A DNA stretch of 64,000 bases from Hyalella azteca (GCF_000764305.2 NW_025935962.1:264512-328511), one strand, 5' to 3'; counted from the first letter of the stretch, positions 34,976-47,650 are shown. Notes: generated by a model from the letters alone, not told the origin. A program made the numbers and translations.

Positions 34976-36530
34976 TCACCGCGTGCATGATTAACGCCCT
35001 AAATCCTGCTACTTTTGATTATTATTTTGATTGTAGGAATGCTCCCTTCACACACCTGCTGAGGTGTCACATTACAGAAACATCATTCAAGTTCGTGTTA
35101 AAAAAAAAAACATCTCGTTGATTCCTTGATGAAACCCACAGCTGTTAAACCTACAAGATGGTTGTAATTGTGTAGGTTACACCTCAATTGTGAAACTGAT
35201 TGTCTTCGTTTTTTACGTTTTTTCCTAGTATTGTCTTCTTGATAGAGTCATGGAACAAAGTTTCAAGACATTCAAACAAAATGTTTATTATTGAAATATT
35301 CTTCGGAATAACACTAAAGAGTAATTAGAACAGCCAAGATAAAATTTTGAAAAAACTCCTAATACATTCGAAGATCCAAAAAATACTTGTATGGCTCTCC
35401 CGTGGGCTCTCCCGTGGCATTTCTAAACGATTTCGCCTTATTTTATGGGAGATGCACGAAACTTTTAAAGACTGATAACGATCGATTTCGAAATTATCTC
35501 GGCTGTGCGTACTACCACTCACTTCTGAACATATCTCAATAAAATGGAGGCATAAATAGCTCCATTGCATCGGTTTAACCATTAATAAAGGTTTCAACCA
35601 ACGTCTAAAATCTATATAGAGTAGAGGTAACTATGAAACTAAATAACGTATAATACGTTACGTAATTCGAACAAAATATCGAAGTCTGAACACGATATAC
35701 TACTACAAACTGAAGATGCTTTACATTCTAATCTTCAAACCGTACATTCAAATCTTAAGAGTAAAAGAATAGATCAGGAGCTGCGAATGTGACCAATCAT
35801 TACGGCGAGTGGGCAAGTGGCGCTCAGAGGAGAGCAGCAGCGCGCTGGGTTACCACGAGCTGCAACGTCGTGCACAGATGAACTAAGGACTGCTGTAGGC
35901 AGCTGTTGCCTTCACAAACCTGCAATAGGAACTTCATTGAGGGAAATATGATTAGTGACTCGAGTACGGCGTATTCGGGTATTCCACTAGTACAAGTATT
36001 ATTTGAGCTAAGAAATGCCTTACTGAACATGTTATTCACATGAAATTCTGTACAAACTTCTGCGTCATTAGCGAGTAAATATGCAATTTAAACCCATTCC
36101 ATGTTTGTTTCCGATTATTTACTCGTCACATTCACATATTTTATTGTGCTGGCTCTATTTCACGTATGGCGTTGGATAACAGAGGTTGAAATACAGCACT
36201 TTCTAATTGAATAAAACGATTGCAAATGAGCAAAACATTTCTCTAGTATTCGTTGCAGAAGAAAACGTTACCTGCATGTAGATGTTAGTTATGACAGGCG
36301 TGAGATGCTCCTGCTGGGGCGTTGAGGAGAGACCGGCGCACACAGCATCAGCGCAGCTCTCCAGCTGACTGTCATGAAATTGTTACGGATGCCATGAACT
36401 AGCTTATACCATATAGTAAGTTTTTCTTCATTAAAACGGCACATGCATTGGGAGAAAGAAGAAATTGATTCAATTGGACTTTTACTTCTGTACTCGCCTT
36501 TGCTGATGAATGACGTTAAAAATTATGTAC
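34740..36530 (-). other. Arm a, inverted copy (right)
   Basis: Reverse complement of 2285-4740. It starts in NAT10 intron 17, covers the functional NAT10 exon 18 and its 3' flank, and continues into relics of the FAM114A 3' exons on the - strand. A deletion removes the part equivalent to about 2430-3135. Confidence 0.88.
35824..36371 (-). pseudogene. Relic of the last three FAM114A exons
   Basis: On the - strand 36371-36272, 36186-36131 and 35919-35824 match the last three FAM114A exons. The first and last are base-for-base identical to the functional exons over the shared part, including the TGA. The middle one has lost its acceptor (CAG to CAA) and has a 4-nt deletion. No upstream FAM114A exons are present. 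It lies tail-to-tail with NAT10 and is antisense to its downstream region. Confidence 0.9.
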
Positions 36531-37342
36531 TCCTATGCCGATGAATGAAGTTGAATGCTGAATAATGTTATACATTTTTATTGTAATATCACAAGTGAGA
36601 AATATATTGTAAAAACCAAAAGTTTGAGAGTCAAACGGTTTATTTCAACCAGAAATTGTTTTAATACATTTTCGACTCTCATTCTAAACTTTAACGGCTG
36701 CAAAAATGCTTTATTATTCAATCTCAACATTTTCAAACAAATAATAAATATATATAAGTGTCGTTTGTTGTTGAGAGAGAAGACGTAAATTTTGTATGCA
36801 GTTATTTAAAATTCCGCGTTCTTCGCTGCGTGAATTATTCCTGCGAAAACCTGAGAGATTGAATCTATTTGAGATAATTTATCAGAATATAAACTGATGG
36901 AGACCACAGTGAGCAAAAATAATAGAATTTTTATGTGAACAGAATAAAGAACATGTTTTTTTATTTTTTATATAAATAGTCTCTTAATTGGACAAAGTTT
37001 TTGTATACACCAAGAAAGCCATCAGTCTAAATGCATAACAGCGAAAGCTTTAATACAGCCTGGCATTTGGCTCCTAAAAATTATTTTAGGGAAAGCCGAA
37101 TATTAAAAATGACAAATGACATTTGTGACTTTGAAGACCACCTGATGAAATTTAAAGTGAATTAATAAATTTCATGACAATACTGAACGTAATGCAAATG
37201 GACGTTGCCCAACAAACCTAACCTGCGTGGAGGCGGACGCTGCTCCTACACTGCGCTCCCTCGACTCCAAAGACTTGCATATAAGCGCCCACAGGAACGA
37301 AAACTTGATCTTTAGTGGCCTAGAAAATGCGACTAGTGGTGC

Positions 37343-37628
37343 CATGGTTGAACTAGTATAAGGTTGACCCACGAGAAGGACATTTTTGCGGATGTGGTTT
37401 GTTGTTCGCATGTGACGTCACTGATCTCAGTGACGTCACGGGAAATAACCAATCACCGAAATCCGATCAAACCAGTCAACCAATCCGCCATGAGAATGAC
37501 GGGATTGTTTACGTTTCTCGATCTCAGTGACGCAACAAGAGAGCTGAACTGAATGACGGAAATCCTCGTGGGTTTCTTATAGACGGAAATCATCGTGGGT
37601 TTCTTTAACCTTATATAGTTCAACCATG
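37343..37628. mobile_element. hAT-type MITE with intact 8-bp target-site duplication
   Basis: The 286-bp element begins CATGGTTGAACTAGTATAAG and ends with the inverted form. It is flanked by AGTGGTGC at 37335-37342 and 37629-37636. The equivalent site in the left arm (19813-19820, GCACCACT) has one copy and no element, a true empty site. An 8-bp duplication fits hAT-like elements. It carries a 28-bp palindrome (37412-37439) with two TGACGTCA motifs. A complete relative is at 62434-62664. Confidence 0.93.
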
Positions 37629-38499
37629 AGTGGTGCGGGAATTAAAGATTCAAACAAACTTTAAACTAATCAACCTGTAGTAAAACGTTCGTCGTGTCAA
37701 AATTTCAAACACATTTCCTACATAAAATTTCGTTTTTGATTCGCCTCGTATAATATATATTTTTGTAAACGCATTAAACGCCACTTCTATGAACCGCCCC
37801 CAGGTACATAAATACTCATTTCTTTTTGAGCGACGTGTCAAACAATCCGATTTTTGAATTGTTAACGTTCAAATAATTTTGATACAACTAAGGGCCTGTT
37901 GACTTACTATATAGTAGTTAGAGGAGTATTTCTGTTACTTTTACGAATGTTCACCAATTTGACATGGGTAAATGTCCCTATTTAATATCCCTTTTGGGAT
38001 TATGTAGCTATAATAATGCAGTTCACTACAACTTTTCGTTTGTTCTACATTAATTTATGCTGCATTTATACTACATGAAGTAGAGATCCCAAGATAAAAA
38101 CGGTTCCGCAAAAATGCTATGGGGGAACCCTTTAGGGATATTTTTTAATAAAAAGTTTTTCAGAATATGATAAAAACGTAAAAATAATAATACTTTGCCG
38201 TTCCCATAAACTTAGTAAATATAACAAATGTTCAACTTTCACGCATCGCGGACATATGACTAGACAAGTTGTGTGCCTTGTTACTCATGGTTTCAGTGTC
38301 GGTAATTGCAATATAAAAGGAAAAATATTGCATTACTTCTTCAAGAAAGTTGCAGAACAAAAACTGAACTGAAGGAAAGACAGTGTACTTGTTGGATCCT
38401 GTTCTAAGATTATTCGCGATAATGAATTCGATAATGAATAACATGCAATCGGGCATAAATTTCAAATTAAAATCAGCAAAAAATTAATGTTTGGAATAC

Positions 38500-39590
38500 A
38501 TCATGATACCTAATAATTAGGTGACAAATATTGCGTTTTATCTTGAAGCACTGACCTCGACATGACAGTAATACGAGTGATATATGCAGCCATTATCCCA
38601 TGCACAGCACGTGTTATGAGTCGACAACTCAGATAACGTGTATAAGTCTATATATGCAGCGCAAAAAACTGACCGAAACAACGGGGCTGATAGTGATCAT
38701 TGTTTAATTGAGGAGAAAAACATTTATGTATTTAATATCGTATTGTTCTTGTGATGGAATTATCGTATTGAATTATCGTATTGGCAGATGGAATTTTATC
38801 GAACAAAAAATTCTGTGTGACCCGGTAATTTTGAATTGTTCAGTGATAGGTTTCAGTGAAGGATTATGCAATCGGATAAAATGCAAATTTTTACGCATCT
38901 TCGAATATGATTTTATTTTAGGAGCTCGTACATCTATTGTTGGGCGAATTTCCACATATGTATTTAAAATGAGTCATCACACATACGGACGATGGTAGAA
39001 AAATATAAATTCCTTAAATTCGGCTCTTGGACGTCACTGAATAAAACGAATGTGTAGTGAAAATACTGTCGTGCTATCACAAGAATGATAAGAAATCGAA
39101 TTCCTGGTATCATGCACCTGTTTTACTGAGAACAATGCACATCGTACGAAATGCCAGGACCACGAATATGGTCTCCCGAAAACCCGATCGCGAAGTTGTT
39201 TCATGGTTAGATTCTGTATTCAGCTATACGACCAGGAAAAGATGAATTAAGATTCCATTAGGCTGCTGTACCTGGAAGTCTTCTTTGACTTGCATTTCAT
39301 TGAGAATATTAGTTTCCATGTCGCAAACTATTATTCAAGCATCGACTATAACTGAAAATAAAATTAAAAATTCGAATGCTTAAAAATCTTTTAAAAGCAA
39401 AATTGTTTAACAAGCAACGATGTATGAGAATTCAATTATTTTTGTTGGACGATTAACAAAAAAGCTCTTACTCGTAGATTAAATTTCCCCTGAAGTAAAC
39501 TTTCTGAATGCCGCAGTCAGGACCTGTTATTTCTAAGCAGTAGGACTTTCTGACGAACACAAGTTAGTTAATTAGAATTTCTTCTTCATA
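38500..39590. other. Right-arm-specific stretch without recognised gene
   Basis: This 1.1 kb has no counterpart in the left arm, which holds LINE/hAT debris at this point (16408-18960). It contains one open frame of 96 codons (38708-38998), Leu/Ile/Arg-rich, without a recognised domain. I see no transposon ends. Confidence 0.5.
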
Positions 39591-39968
39591 TAGCCAGCGA
39601 TATTAATTATATTATTAATTATAATTGTCCGTAAATGTATTCAATACCGTTTACTTATTAGTAGTATGAAGCTTGCGAGTAGAAAAAAATCTTAGACAGA
39701 AAGATGGACACTCTCAAGGAAAATGAAACGCTACTTAACTCACAGATAATTTGGTAAGATACAGTACAAACATGCATATGAAAGTAAATTACTTGCACAA
39801 TTAACTACTTCAAATAAAATTTCTTTGACCATCTCAGCCTGCAGTGCCAGAACTCGTATTGTTATCTCTACCCGTACTGTTATCTGCAGGGCTGCACATA
39901 CTCAAGATATTCTCACGCATCCGACCACAGCTACATTTCTCAGCCGTTGATATCTGCATCAGCTTCAC

Positions 39969-39976
39969 ATATAATA
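39969..39976 (+). promoter_or_regulatory. Putative TATA-like box of the chitinase
   Basis: ATATAATA in the context CACATATAATAAGG lies about 60 bp before the ATG at 40032 and is kept in the duplicated gene (16013-16021, - strand). Position and conservation are the only support. Confidence 0.4.
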
Positions 39977-40031
39977 AGGAAGAATTATTTCGATCACACT
40001 ATTTGACCAGAGTACCTTAAGTTAACGTGAC

Positions 40032-43000
40032 ATGCGATCTCTCTTATTGATAGCGCTCTTTGCGCTATGCAGCACAGTTGCTGCCCAAGGTGAGGCAGAC
40101 GCATTTAAAATTTGGAATAATTAATAACTTGTTCCACTCGGATGAACTTTTTATGTGCGTTCAGAAATTTTTGCGGCTTAAAAAATTGATCGCAGCGTCA
40201 TTTTTATATAATACTAGACAATTTTTTAGTAAAGAACTTTTTATTGGAATGGAAAATGAAAATTAAGAACAATTTATGCAAATAAAACATTCAAGTTTTT
40301 GCATAAACGGAAAACTTTCAAAAATTAAAAATTTAGTTTAATACAAGTTTTCCGCGTCCATCATGACCTCCATTTACCTCACAATTTTTGAGTTAAAAAA
40401 TTTCTGTTGAAATCGGAAATAAGAAACAATATTTTTTGTAATTACGAAACACAATTCGAAATCTTATCGGGTGTTGGAGCCAGCAAAAATAGAGATGGAA
40501 ATACTCACGACTCAAATGAAGCCCCTCATTCCATGTCATTTTCCAGGCTGGAATATTTGCTACTTCAGTTCCTGGGCGGTCTACCGCCCCGGGCTCGGCG
40601 CCTTCGACGTCGATGACATCGATGTTTCTCTGTGCACCCACGCAGTGTTCGGCTTTGCTGGCCTCAGCAACCAAACTTGGAAAATCGAGGTTAGTCTCAT
40701 ACGCTGAGAACATATGTAAATTCTGAGTGTCAATTTTTTGTGCTCGAATTCACGGTCATTTAGTTGCGGAAAAACATGCTGAAAAATAGCGCTTATTTTT
40801 TCTTCATTGCTGATAACTACACTGAATGCTTCTTTCACGCGACATCGAATGTACAAATTTCCGGCTGCAAAATTGAATTAACGGTGGGCAATGGCGGTGT
40901 GGGCTATGTGGTGTGGGAATGTGGGTTAGGTCTCATACTTTAGGTCCTTGTGAAAATGGTTTCAAACAACTTTCTACATCCCTTAATGATTAGAAGGAAT
41001 GGATCGGATAGGAAATCGTGGGCAATCCACGTAACTTAATATGTCTCAAAGTGGGTTGAAGAAATTGGCGAAGACTGGCCAATGGTCATTTTCCTGACGT
41101 GATCTTTTTAGAAATATATGCATTTTTCTCTACATAGCTTTGTTGCTCTTTGTACCCTTTCAATGAAGGTCGATATTATATATGCCACACCTGGTATTTG
41201 GGCACGGTCCCAGATTAGAGGTCAAGTTACATTGAAAATAAAATTGCTGGCACTTCACTTCACTATCTTTTTTGTGCAAGTGAATGACGTCTCGTGAAAG
41301 CGACCTCTATTTATATAGTATTTATCTTTATTTTTTGTCTACATCTTTCTACTTCTTCGAACTTTTGAGACCTTTTGTCCATTTCGGGCGATGAGAGGGA
41401 CTTTTACTTTGAGGTATAACTAGTGGTAATCGACTCATTTTTTTCGTTTTAGGTGCGAATTATTTTACTTTCTATGTAAAATAGCAAAGCAAAAGGCCTT
41501 GCAGCCGATAGACACCGGCAATCAAATATCGCAAACTTATCGGCCCATTTGACGTGCAAATATTCAGTATTGAGGTGAAAAGTTGCCGGAATGTCTGATC
41601 TTACTTTTTGTAATCAGGTTTTGGATCCGTGGAATGAGAACTGCCCTGATGACGACCCCCCCGGCGACCACTGCGCTTACAAGCGATTTGTTGCCCTCAA
41701 GCAACAAAAACCAGAACTGAAAGTGATCCTGGCGGTGGGCGGCTGGAATGAAGACTCCGAAGATTACTCAGCCGTGAGTATGGCGTCCAGATTGGAGTTC
41801 CTGGAGTAATAAAGAGGACGATGCTAGTGTCATTAACTTATTTCCCCACATTCACTTCGACTCTATGATATTCGTACAGGGTTAAGTAGTATTAAGATTA
41901 GCATTGATCCAAAGCACGAAATTCATTACAAATATTTGCCGATTATTTAATTCGATTATTGCCATAGAACAGAGAAATAGATCTATATGTAATTCGAATT
42001 TGATCAATATAATCCACAGATGGCTAGAGATCCTGCCAAGCGAGCGACATTCATCGAGAGCAGCGTACAACTTCTGCAGAAAGAAGGATTCGACGGTCTG
42101 GATATGGACTGGGAGTACCCAGCTCGCCGGGGCGGCATGCCTGAAGATAAGGTGGGTGGGAGAAGTTGCTGCTATTTCTGAAGTTTCACTCAATTCAGTT
42201 ATTTTTGGATTTGGCTAAATTATTAGCAGTTAGAAATAATAAAATAAAAGCAAAATGTTTTTTTTTTGCCTTCATCTCAAATAATGCACATGATCGAACG
42301 TGCTGAAAATTTTCCAGGCAAATTTCATCACTTTGTTGGATGAAATGAGAGCGGAATTTGACAAACACGGCTACCTGCTGACGGCAGCCCTCGCAGCGGG
42401 CAAACCCACGGTCGATGAGGCTTACGACGTGCAAGGCCTGGTGAGGAACCTAGACGTGTTCAGCATCATGACTTACGACTACCACGGCGCCTTCGAGAAC
42501 TTCACCCACCACAACGCCCCGCTGTGCGCCTACCCCTCCGACGAGGGCGACTTTATTTACTTTAACGTGGTTAGTGAATCAAATAAACTAATGCTAATAC
42601 AATTCCGCTCGTCCCACTTATTAAATATGGTATCTGTGGTCGGTGTGGCTAAGGGATACATTTTTTCGGACGTAGGTTGCTTCTGTGAAGTACTGGTTGT
42701 CGCTGGGAATTCCCCGCGAGAAGACGGTAATGGGAGTCCCCCTGTACGGCCGCTGCTTTACGCTGGACAACATTGAGGATCACGGCATGCTGGCCGACGC
42801 ATCCAGGCCCAGCAAACCTGGACCTTACACCAGCATGCCTGGATCTTTGGGCTATAATGAGGTAAGAACAGAGCAGTATCATTCCATGGTAAAAAATACT
42901 GTCTGAATTTTATGCTTGCGTGCAAAATTTCCTTCCACCCTTCTTTCCTTCTGCGCAGCTTACTTCGGGCGGAAATATACCATGATCGGATTATGAAAGT

Positions 43001-45307
43001 TTTATTTAATAAGCATTTAAACTCGCTAATTGGGGATTTATTGAGAAAAATGCCTTAATGTTTATGCAAAAATCAAGTGTTATATTTAATGTACCTCGAG
43101 CTGAAACAAAAATTTCCCGACTAACTACTTTTTAAAAATCGAGTTTTGATGAGCTACAAGTTTAAATTTGAATTTAAGCTTTTAAACTTCTCTTGTGTCT
43201 CAATTTAATTTGCAGTACTTGGAAATAAAAATTTCACAGTAACATTATCTCATGAACGCTTTCGCAGCTTTGCCCGCGTTTAAAAAACACAGACGACTGC
43301 ACCATAGTTCACGACCCTCTGCTCAACGAGCCTTACTTCTACTGCCTGAGTGACAGTATTTGGTGCGGCTATGACGACGTTGACTCCATCTACCTTAAGG
43401 TAATAGATGTTCTTAGTCATTTATTGACTGTGTAACAAATCATTATTGATTGTGTAATAAATATTCGACGCAATTTTATTGAAGAGCAGAGAGTATTCCT
43501 TTTAAGCACATTTCTCACTGCGTCTCAACGAAACTTACATTAAAGAACAGCTTCCGTCAAACTATACTAAAAAATCTTAGACAAAAACAAATGTTTTGAA
43601 GTCTTTCTATTATAATAAATAGCGTTTTATATTAAAAAATCAATGTAGTGCACATGAATAATTATTGTCAGGCACGGTTCGCTAAGAACCAGAACCTGGC
43701 CGGTACTGTGGTGTGGACCATCGACACCGACGACTTCCTGCCGACCTGCGGCAGTGACAAGAACCCCCTCATCCGCTCCGCCCTGAGAGCATTTGCCGAA
43801 CCCGCGGATCCGACCGCCCCAGTAAATTTAATTTGACTTCAACCGTGTTCAGCAGTTAACCTTCATCAGCTTATCTAACCTAAAAATTTGACAAAATTAT
43901 TGCCGCTCACTAACTTTAGCATTCATTCCTACATTGTTTGGACCTCAACATTTTAATTATTATTTTTTAATTACATATTTTATTTTAAAGCAATATTTTA
44001 GTTTTCAAGATTCAGTTTTAATGTAGCTTTCTTTCTGTGCGTAAATTAAAACTTTCTTCAGGACTGTCCAAACGCTCCCATCACCACTACGACCACCTCT
44101 ACCACGACCACACCTACGACGACCACTACACCTACCACAACCACTACACCTACCACGACCACTACACCTACAACGACCACTACGCCTACCACGACCACTA
44201 CGCCTACCACGACCACAACTCCGACAACTACCACACCTACGACCACAACAACTCCAACAACCACCACCACATCTTCTACCACAACGACGCCAACTACCAC
44301 AACAACACCAACAACCACGTCCACGACCACCACTCCAACGACCACTACCACTTCGCCAACTACCACCACAAGTAAGACTACCACCAGTGGACCAACGTGG
44401 CCGAAACCTCCCGACTGCGACGCTGACCCTGGTCGTGAGTTCTACCCACATGACGACTGCAACAAGGTGAGAAGATTCGGTAGATGGCTTTTCCATCAGT
44501 TTCTGCGTGAATATTCAGTTATTACACACCATATCTATTCAACATCGGCACAATTGTGTTACATCAAAAAATATTGGAACGAATTCTTCAATTTCAACTT
44601 TTTCCGGTAAACAGTATTGGTGGTGCATCAACGGCGAGGCGCAGCTGATGCTGTGCAGCCCCGGGACATACTTCAACCCCCAGACGTCCCGCTGTGACTA
44701 CCCCGAGAACGTCGACACCAGCAACTGCCGCGTGTGGACGTGCGAGGCGGACGGCGTAACTTACGCTGGCGTGGATTGCAACGAGGTTTGATAACCATCC
44801 TTAAGTGTTTCTTAACAGTACACGAGGGTGCTTGAAATAAATACAATTTTAAAAAGGTTTAATCAGCTGATTTAATAATGAATAATGAATGAAGAACTTC
44901 TATCACGTATTCTTAGCACGACTAAGTATGTAATATAAATAATTAGCTAAAATTAGCATTAAGCTTATCGCTGTAGCACAGATGCGAGAATATCAGTGCG
45001 AGTCTCCAGAGAGCAAGCCAAATCACTCATTGGAAAAAATAAATCTCCTAAAAATATACTTTTTAACTTAATTTTCGCTGTGATCATCACCTGATAAGTT
45101 TGATTTAGGGTTTAAGGGAATATTGGTTGCTAAGATTGTCTTCAATTCAATTTGCAGTACTACGAATGTGAGCACGGAGAGCCGGAAAGGAAATTTTGTG
45201 CGGACGGGCTCTATTACAACGCAGACACCGGCTTTTGCGACTTCCCAGCCAATGTCGACACGAGCACATGCAACGTCTCCGCCTTCTGGGACGAAGAAGA
45301 CGATTGA
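40032..45307 (+). CDS. GH18 chitinase with Thr-rich linker and two CBM14 domains
   Basis: Eleven exons: 40032-40089, 40547-40689, 41618-41773, 42020-42151, 42318-42569, 42676-42861, 43268-43399, 43672-43821, 44062-44466, 44615-44785, 45158-45307 (TGA). The sum is 1935 nt, 644 residues, all in phase. It is predicted to be secreted and to hydrolyse chitin. Seen: signal peptide [19 protein letters not shown]; beta-1 strand [25 protein letters not shown]; catalytic [10 protein letters not shown] at residues 144-153 with the proton donor Glu151; [26 protein letters not shown]. Then a Thr-rich linker (about residues 410-515) and two six-cysteine CBM14 domains (about 520-640). Extra cysteines in the late GH18 part ([28 protein letters not shown]) look like an added disulfide set and are shared with the pseudogene downstream. 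The linker is encoded by a low-complexity ACC/ACT/ACG run. I cannot assign the arthropod chitinase group by eye. Confidence 0.95.
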
Positions 45308-47174
45308 AAAATCCTGCAAATTAGAAGAATACCAGTAAAACAGAAAAAAACATGGGAAATGGACAAGAAAAATAAAAAGAAGAAAATGATTCAATGGCCT
45401 TATGGTTAAACGTATTCATGACAGTTGTTATGTGGATTATATTGGTCATACGGATGGCCCTATTTAAAATATTCGTCATACGGATAACCATATAGATAGA
45501 ATAAGTCAAACGGATGGTTATCGAGGATGGTTATTGATCATATGGATAGTCATATGGGCAATTGTGGTCGTATGGGTAATCACCGAAAGCACGAGGAACG
45601 CATTCAAATATTCAAATATTACTCACATTTATTCAATACGTTTTAAAGTTTATTTTCCTTTATATAGCGAATAGAATCTATTATATTTGAAGTGGATAGA
45701 ATCTTTTTTGCGCACCGCTTCAAGGATTGACGTAACACGACGGTAACTGCAAAAACTAAAGCGAAATACAATGATTGCTTACAACATGGTTCATTGATAA
45801 GTGATACATGGACGCAAATATTCATAGTAGGCGCATTCATTTAATTTAGGTATCAAAAAAGAATCAATGGGAATGTAACAAGATCATCGCTGCACTGCAC
45901 AGCGGCGTCACTAGGTTTTGAGGACAGGGAGAGGGAGTCCCGAGAAGACGTATAGATGTGAGCAAACTTTTCATTTCACAAGCAGCCAACAACTACGGTA
46001 CAGTACAACAAAAATCGCAGGAAGTACTTGTGTTTACATAATTTGAAGCAAATCCAGGCAAAATGTAGAATTTTCTGGCATTTTTTCGTAATAATATAAT
46101 AATAATTGTTATAAATCAACGTGAAATTACTAAAAATATGCAAAATATAGTTTAAAAATGTTAAGGAGGCTGAAGCCCTCAAAATAGGCCCAATCATGCC
46201 ATTTCTCTGCAGTCGATAACAACAATTAATCAATCAAGATACTGCCACGACTGTAAAAAAAAGTCGTTTAACACGTATTTTTCAACTTTTTTTTCAACTT
46301 CAACACGTATTTTTTTCGTATTTTTCAACTTAGAATATGACAGTTCCAACTCGTGTTCAGCGATCCTCGAAGTTTGATCCTGTGGTGCACAATAGTTCGT
46401 GTATTCTACCCGCTATAAGCATTATTTTACTCCAACCTACTATAGATACGGAGATATTTGATACCTTCAACGCAGTCATACGATGTCCTTCGTCCAAATG
46501 AGTGCTGAAAATGGGAATTATGAGCCAATTTGCTTAGGCAATTGAACGTTCGAGACAACATGTCACACATAGATTCCTATACGAAGAATTCTGTGATTAA
46601 ACGATTAGTCGTGTTCAAGTACTATAACACGTGATACTCATCAAAGGTGTGCTGATATGTCACACGTAGAATCAACATAAAGGGAATGAAGTCAGTCTCT
46701 CGATAGGTGAAATTAATACAGCGTTTGTACAATTTTAATAACACGGGCTAGAGGCAAATTCCACGTTAATTTACCAGTTTCTCGGCACTACATTTAAAAA
46801 AATAGGACTGAACTGACAGTCGTAGAATTCATTCAGCGTTGGTGCCGCAGTAAAATGAATAAATTCGTGAAAATATTGATTTGAATTGCCACACTCATTG
46901 GAAGCGAGTCGAATTCCGAAACGACTGAACTGATGCTAGTGAAAATCATACAGCCTTTGAGCCGTTGCTCAGTGAAAAAATTCTTTGGGTTAAGTGGAAG
47001 TTTATCATATGATTACCACAGTTTTTGGTAGTAAAACTAATTTAAAAATGTCAGATGGCATATATTTGGTGCCACCCATGTTAAATATTCGTATGAGATC
47101 CACCTGAGGGCAGGGATTCAAAGACTAATGCTAGGGATAAGTGAACGCATTCTTCTCTACTCTCGTCTTAACAC

Positions 47175-47445
47175 GTCGTGGTTTGTAAAATGGAATAGAA
47201 TAGAAGTGTCGGCATTGAAGAAATTGGCCCATAGCCTGTTGACGATGCTTGAACTTTTCGTGACTTGATTCACAGGGAATCCGGCCTTTGGAACCCGATC
47301 TTTCCATAACTGACGATTGATTGAGATAGCTGCTGGACTTACGGCCTGGGTCCGTAATTTGCTAGGCATTTTAAGACTGAACATATGATCCTTCATAGCT
47401 TCGTCTAGTCTGTTCTTAAAGGCGTCCATACTCGGAGCGTCAACG
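47175..47445 (-). mobile_element. LINE 3' end, minus strand
   Basis: The - strand reads MDAFKNRLDEAMKDHMFSLK and continues through the family 3' UTR to a TTCTATTCTATT tail at about 47185. It begins exactly where similarity between arm b copies ends, so it is a later insertion at the outer edge of the duplication. Confidence 0.8.
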
Positions 47446-47449
47446 ATGT

Positions 47450-47650
47450 AACAATGTAATGGCAGAGATTTAGATACACAGCCAACACCTCCGACCGTGA
47501 GGCTGACGTAATCCCACTGCAGTGAGTATTACATTACTACGATTATGCCAGAGGCCTACTGGGGCTCTCCGACTAAGGTGTCCTGTTCATTTATAGACAT
47601 GATGCTTCCGTCAAAACGGTTCACGTCGTAAAGCCGTTTCGCTCACGCGA
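47450..47650 (-). repeat. Repeat shared with 6195-6390
   Basis: Inverted match to 6195-6390, with landmarks TCCGACCGTGAGGC, a central ACTGCAGTGAGTATTACAT and AAAGCCGTTTCGCTCACG. It is non-coding. Its order relative to the LINE tail differs on the two sides, so it is treated as a dispersed repeat and not as part of arm b. Confidence 0.7.

Larger units (their letters stand above)
36590..47170 (+). other. Arm b (right copy), carrying the intact chitinase
   Basis: Colinear in reverse with 8710-21570. It retains the full GH18 gene at 40032-45307. Right-only features are the MITE at 37343-37628 and about 1.1 kb at 38500-39590. Confidence 0.87.

Noticed and set aside
38708..38998. 96-codon ORF as a coding exon
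   Set aside because: No domain, no convincing splice partners and no counterpart in the other arm.
44037..44384. Long open frames in the other frames of the Thr-linker region (His/Tyr/Asp-rich on +, poly-Val on -)
   Set aside because: They are frame shadows of the ACC/ACT/ACG low-complexity linker in chitinase exon 9. Similar Val-rich and Arg-rich shadows occur at 11313-11701 and 13476-13916.
2285..47170. Assembly artefact (two haplotypes joined) as the cause of the inverted repeats
   Set aside because: The arms differ by a MITE with an empty site, LINE and hAT blocks, a catalytic-domain deletion and exon amplification, and each arm completes a different gene. This is far beyond allelic difference, although long reads would still be useful.
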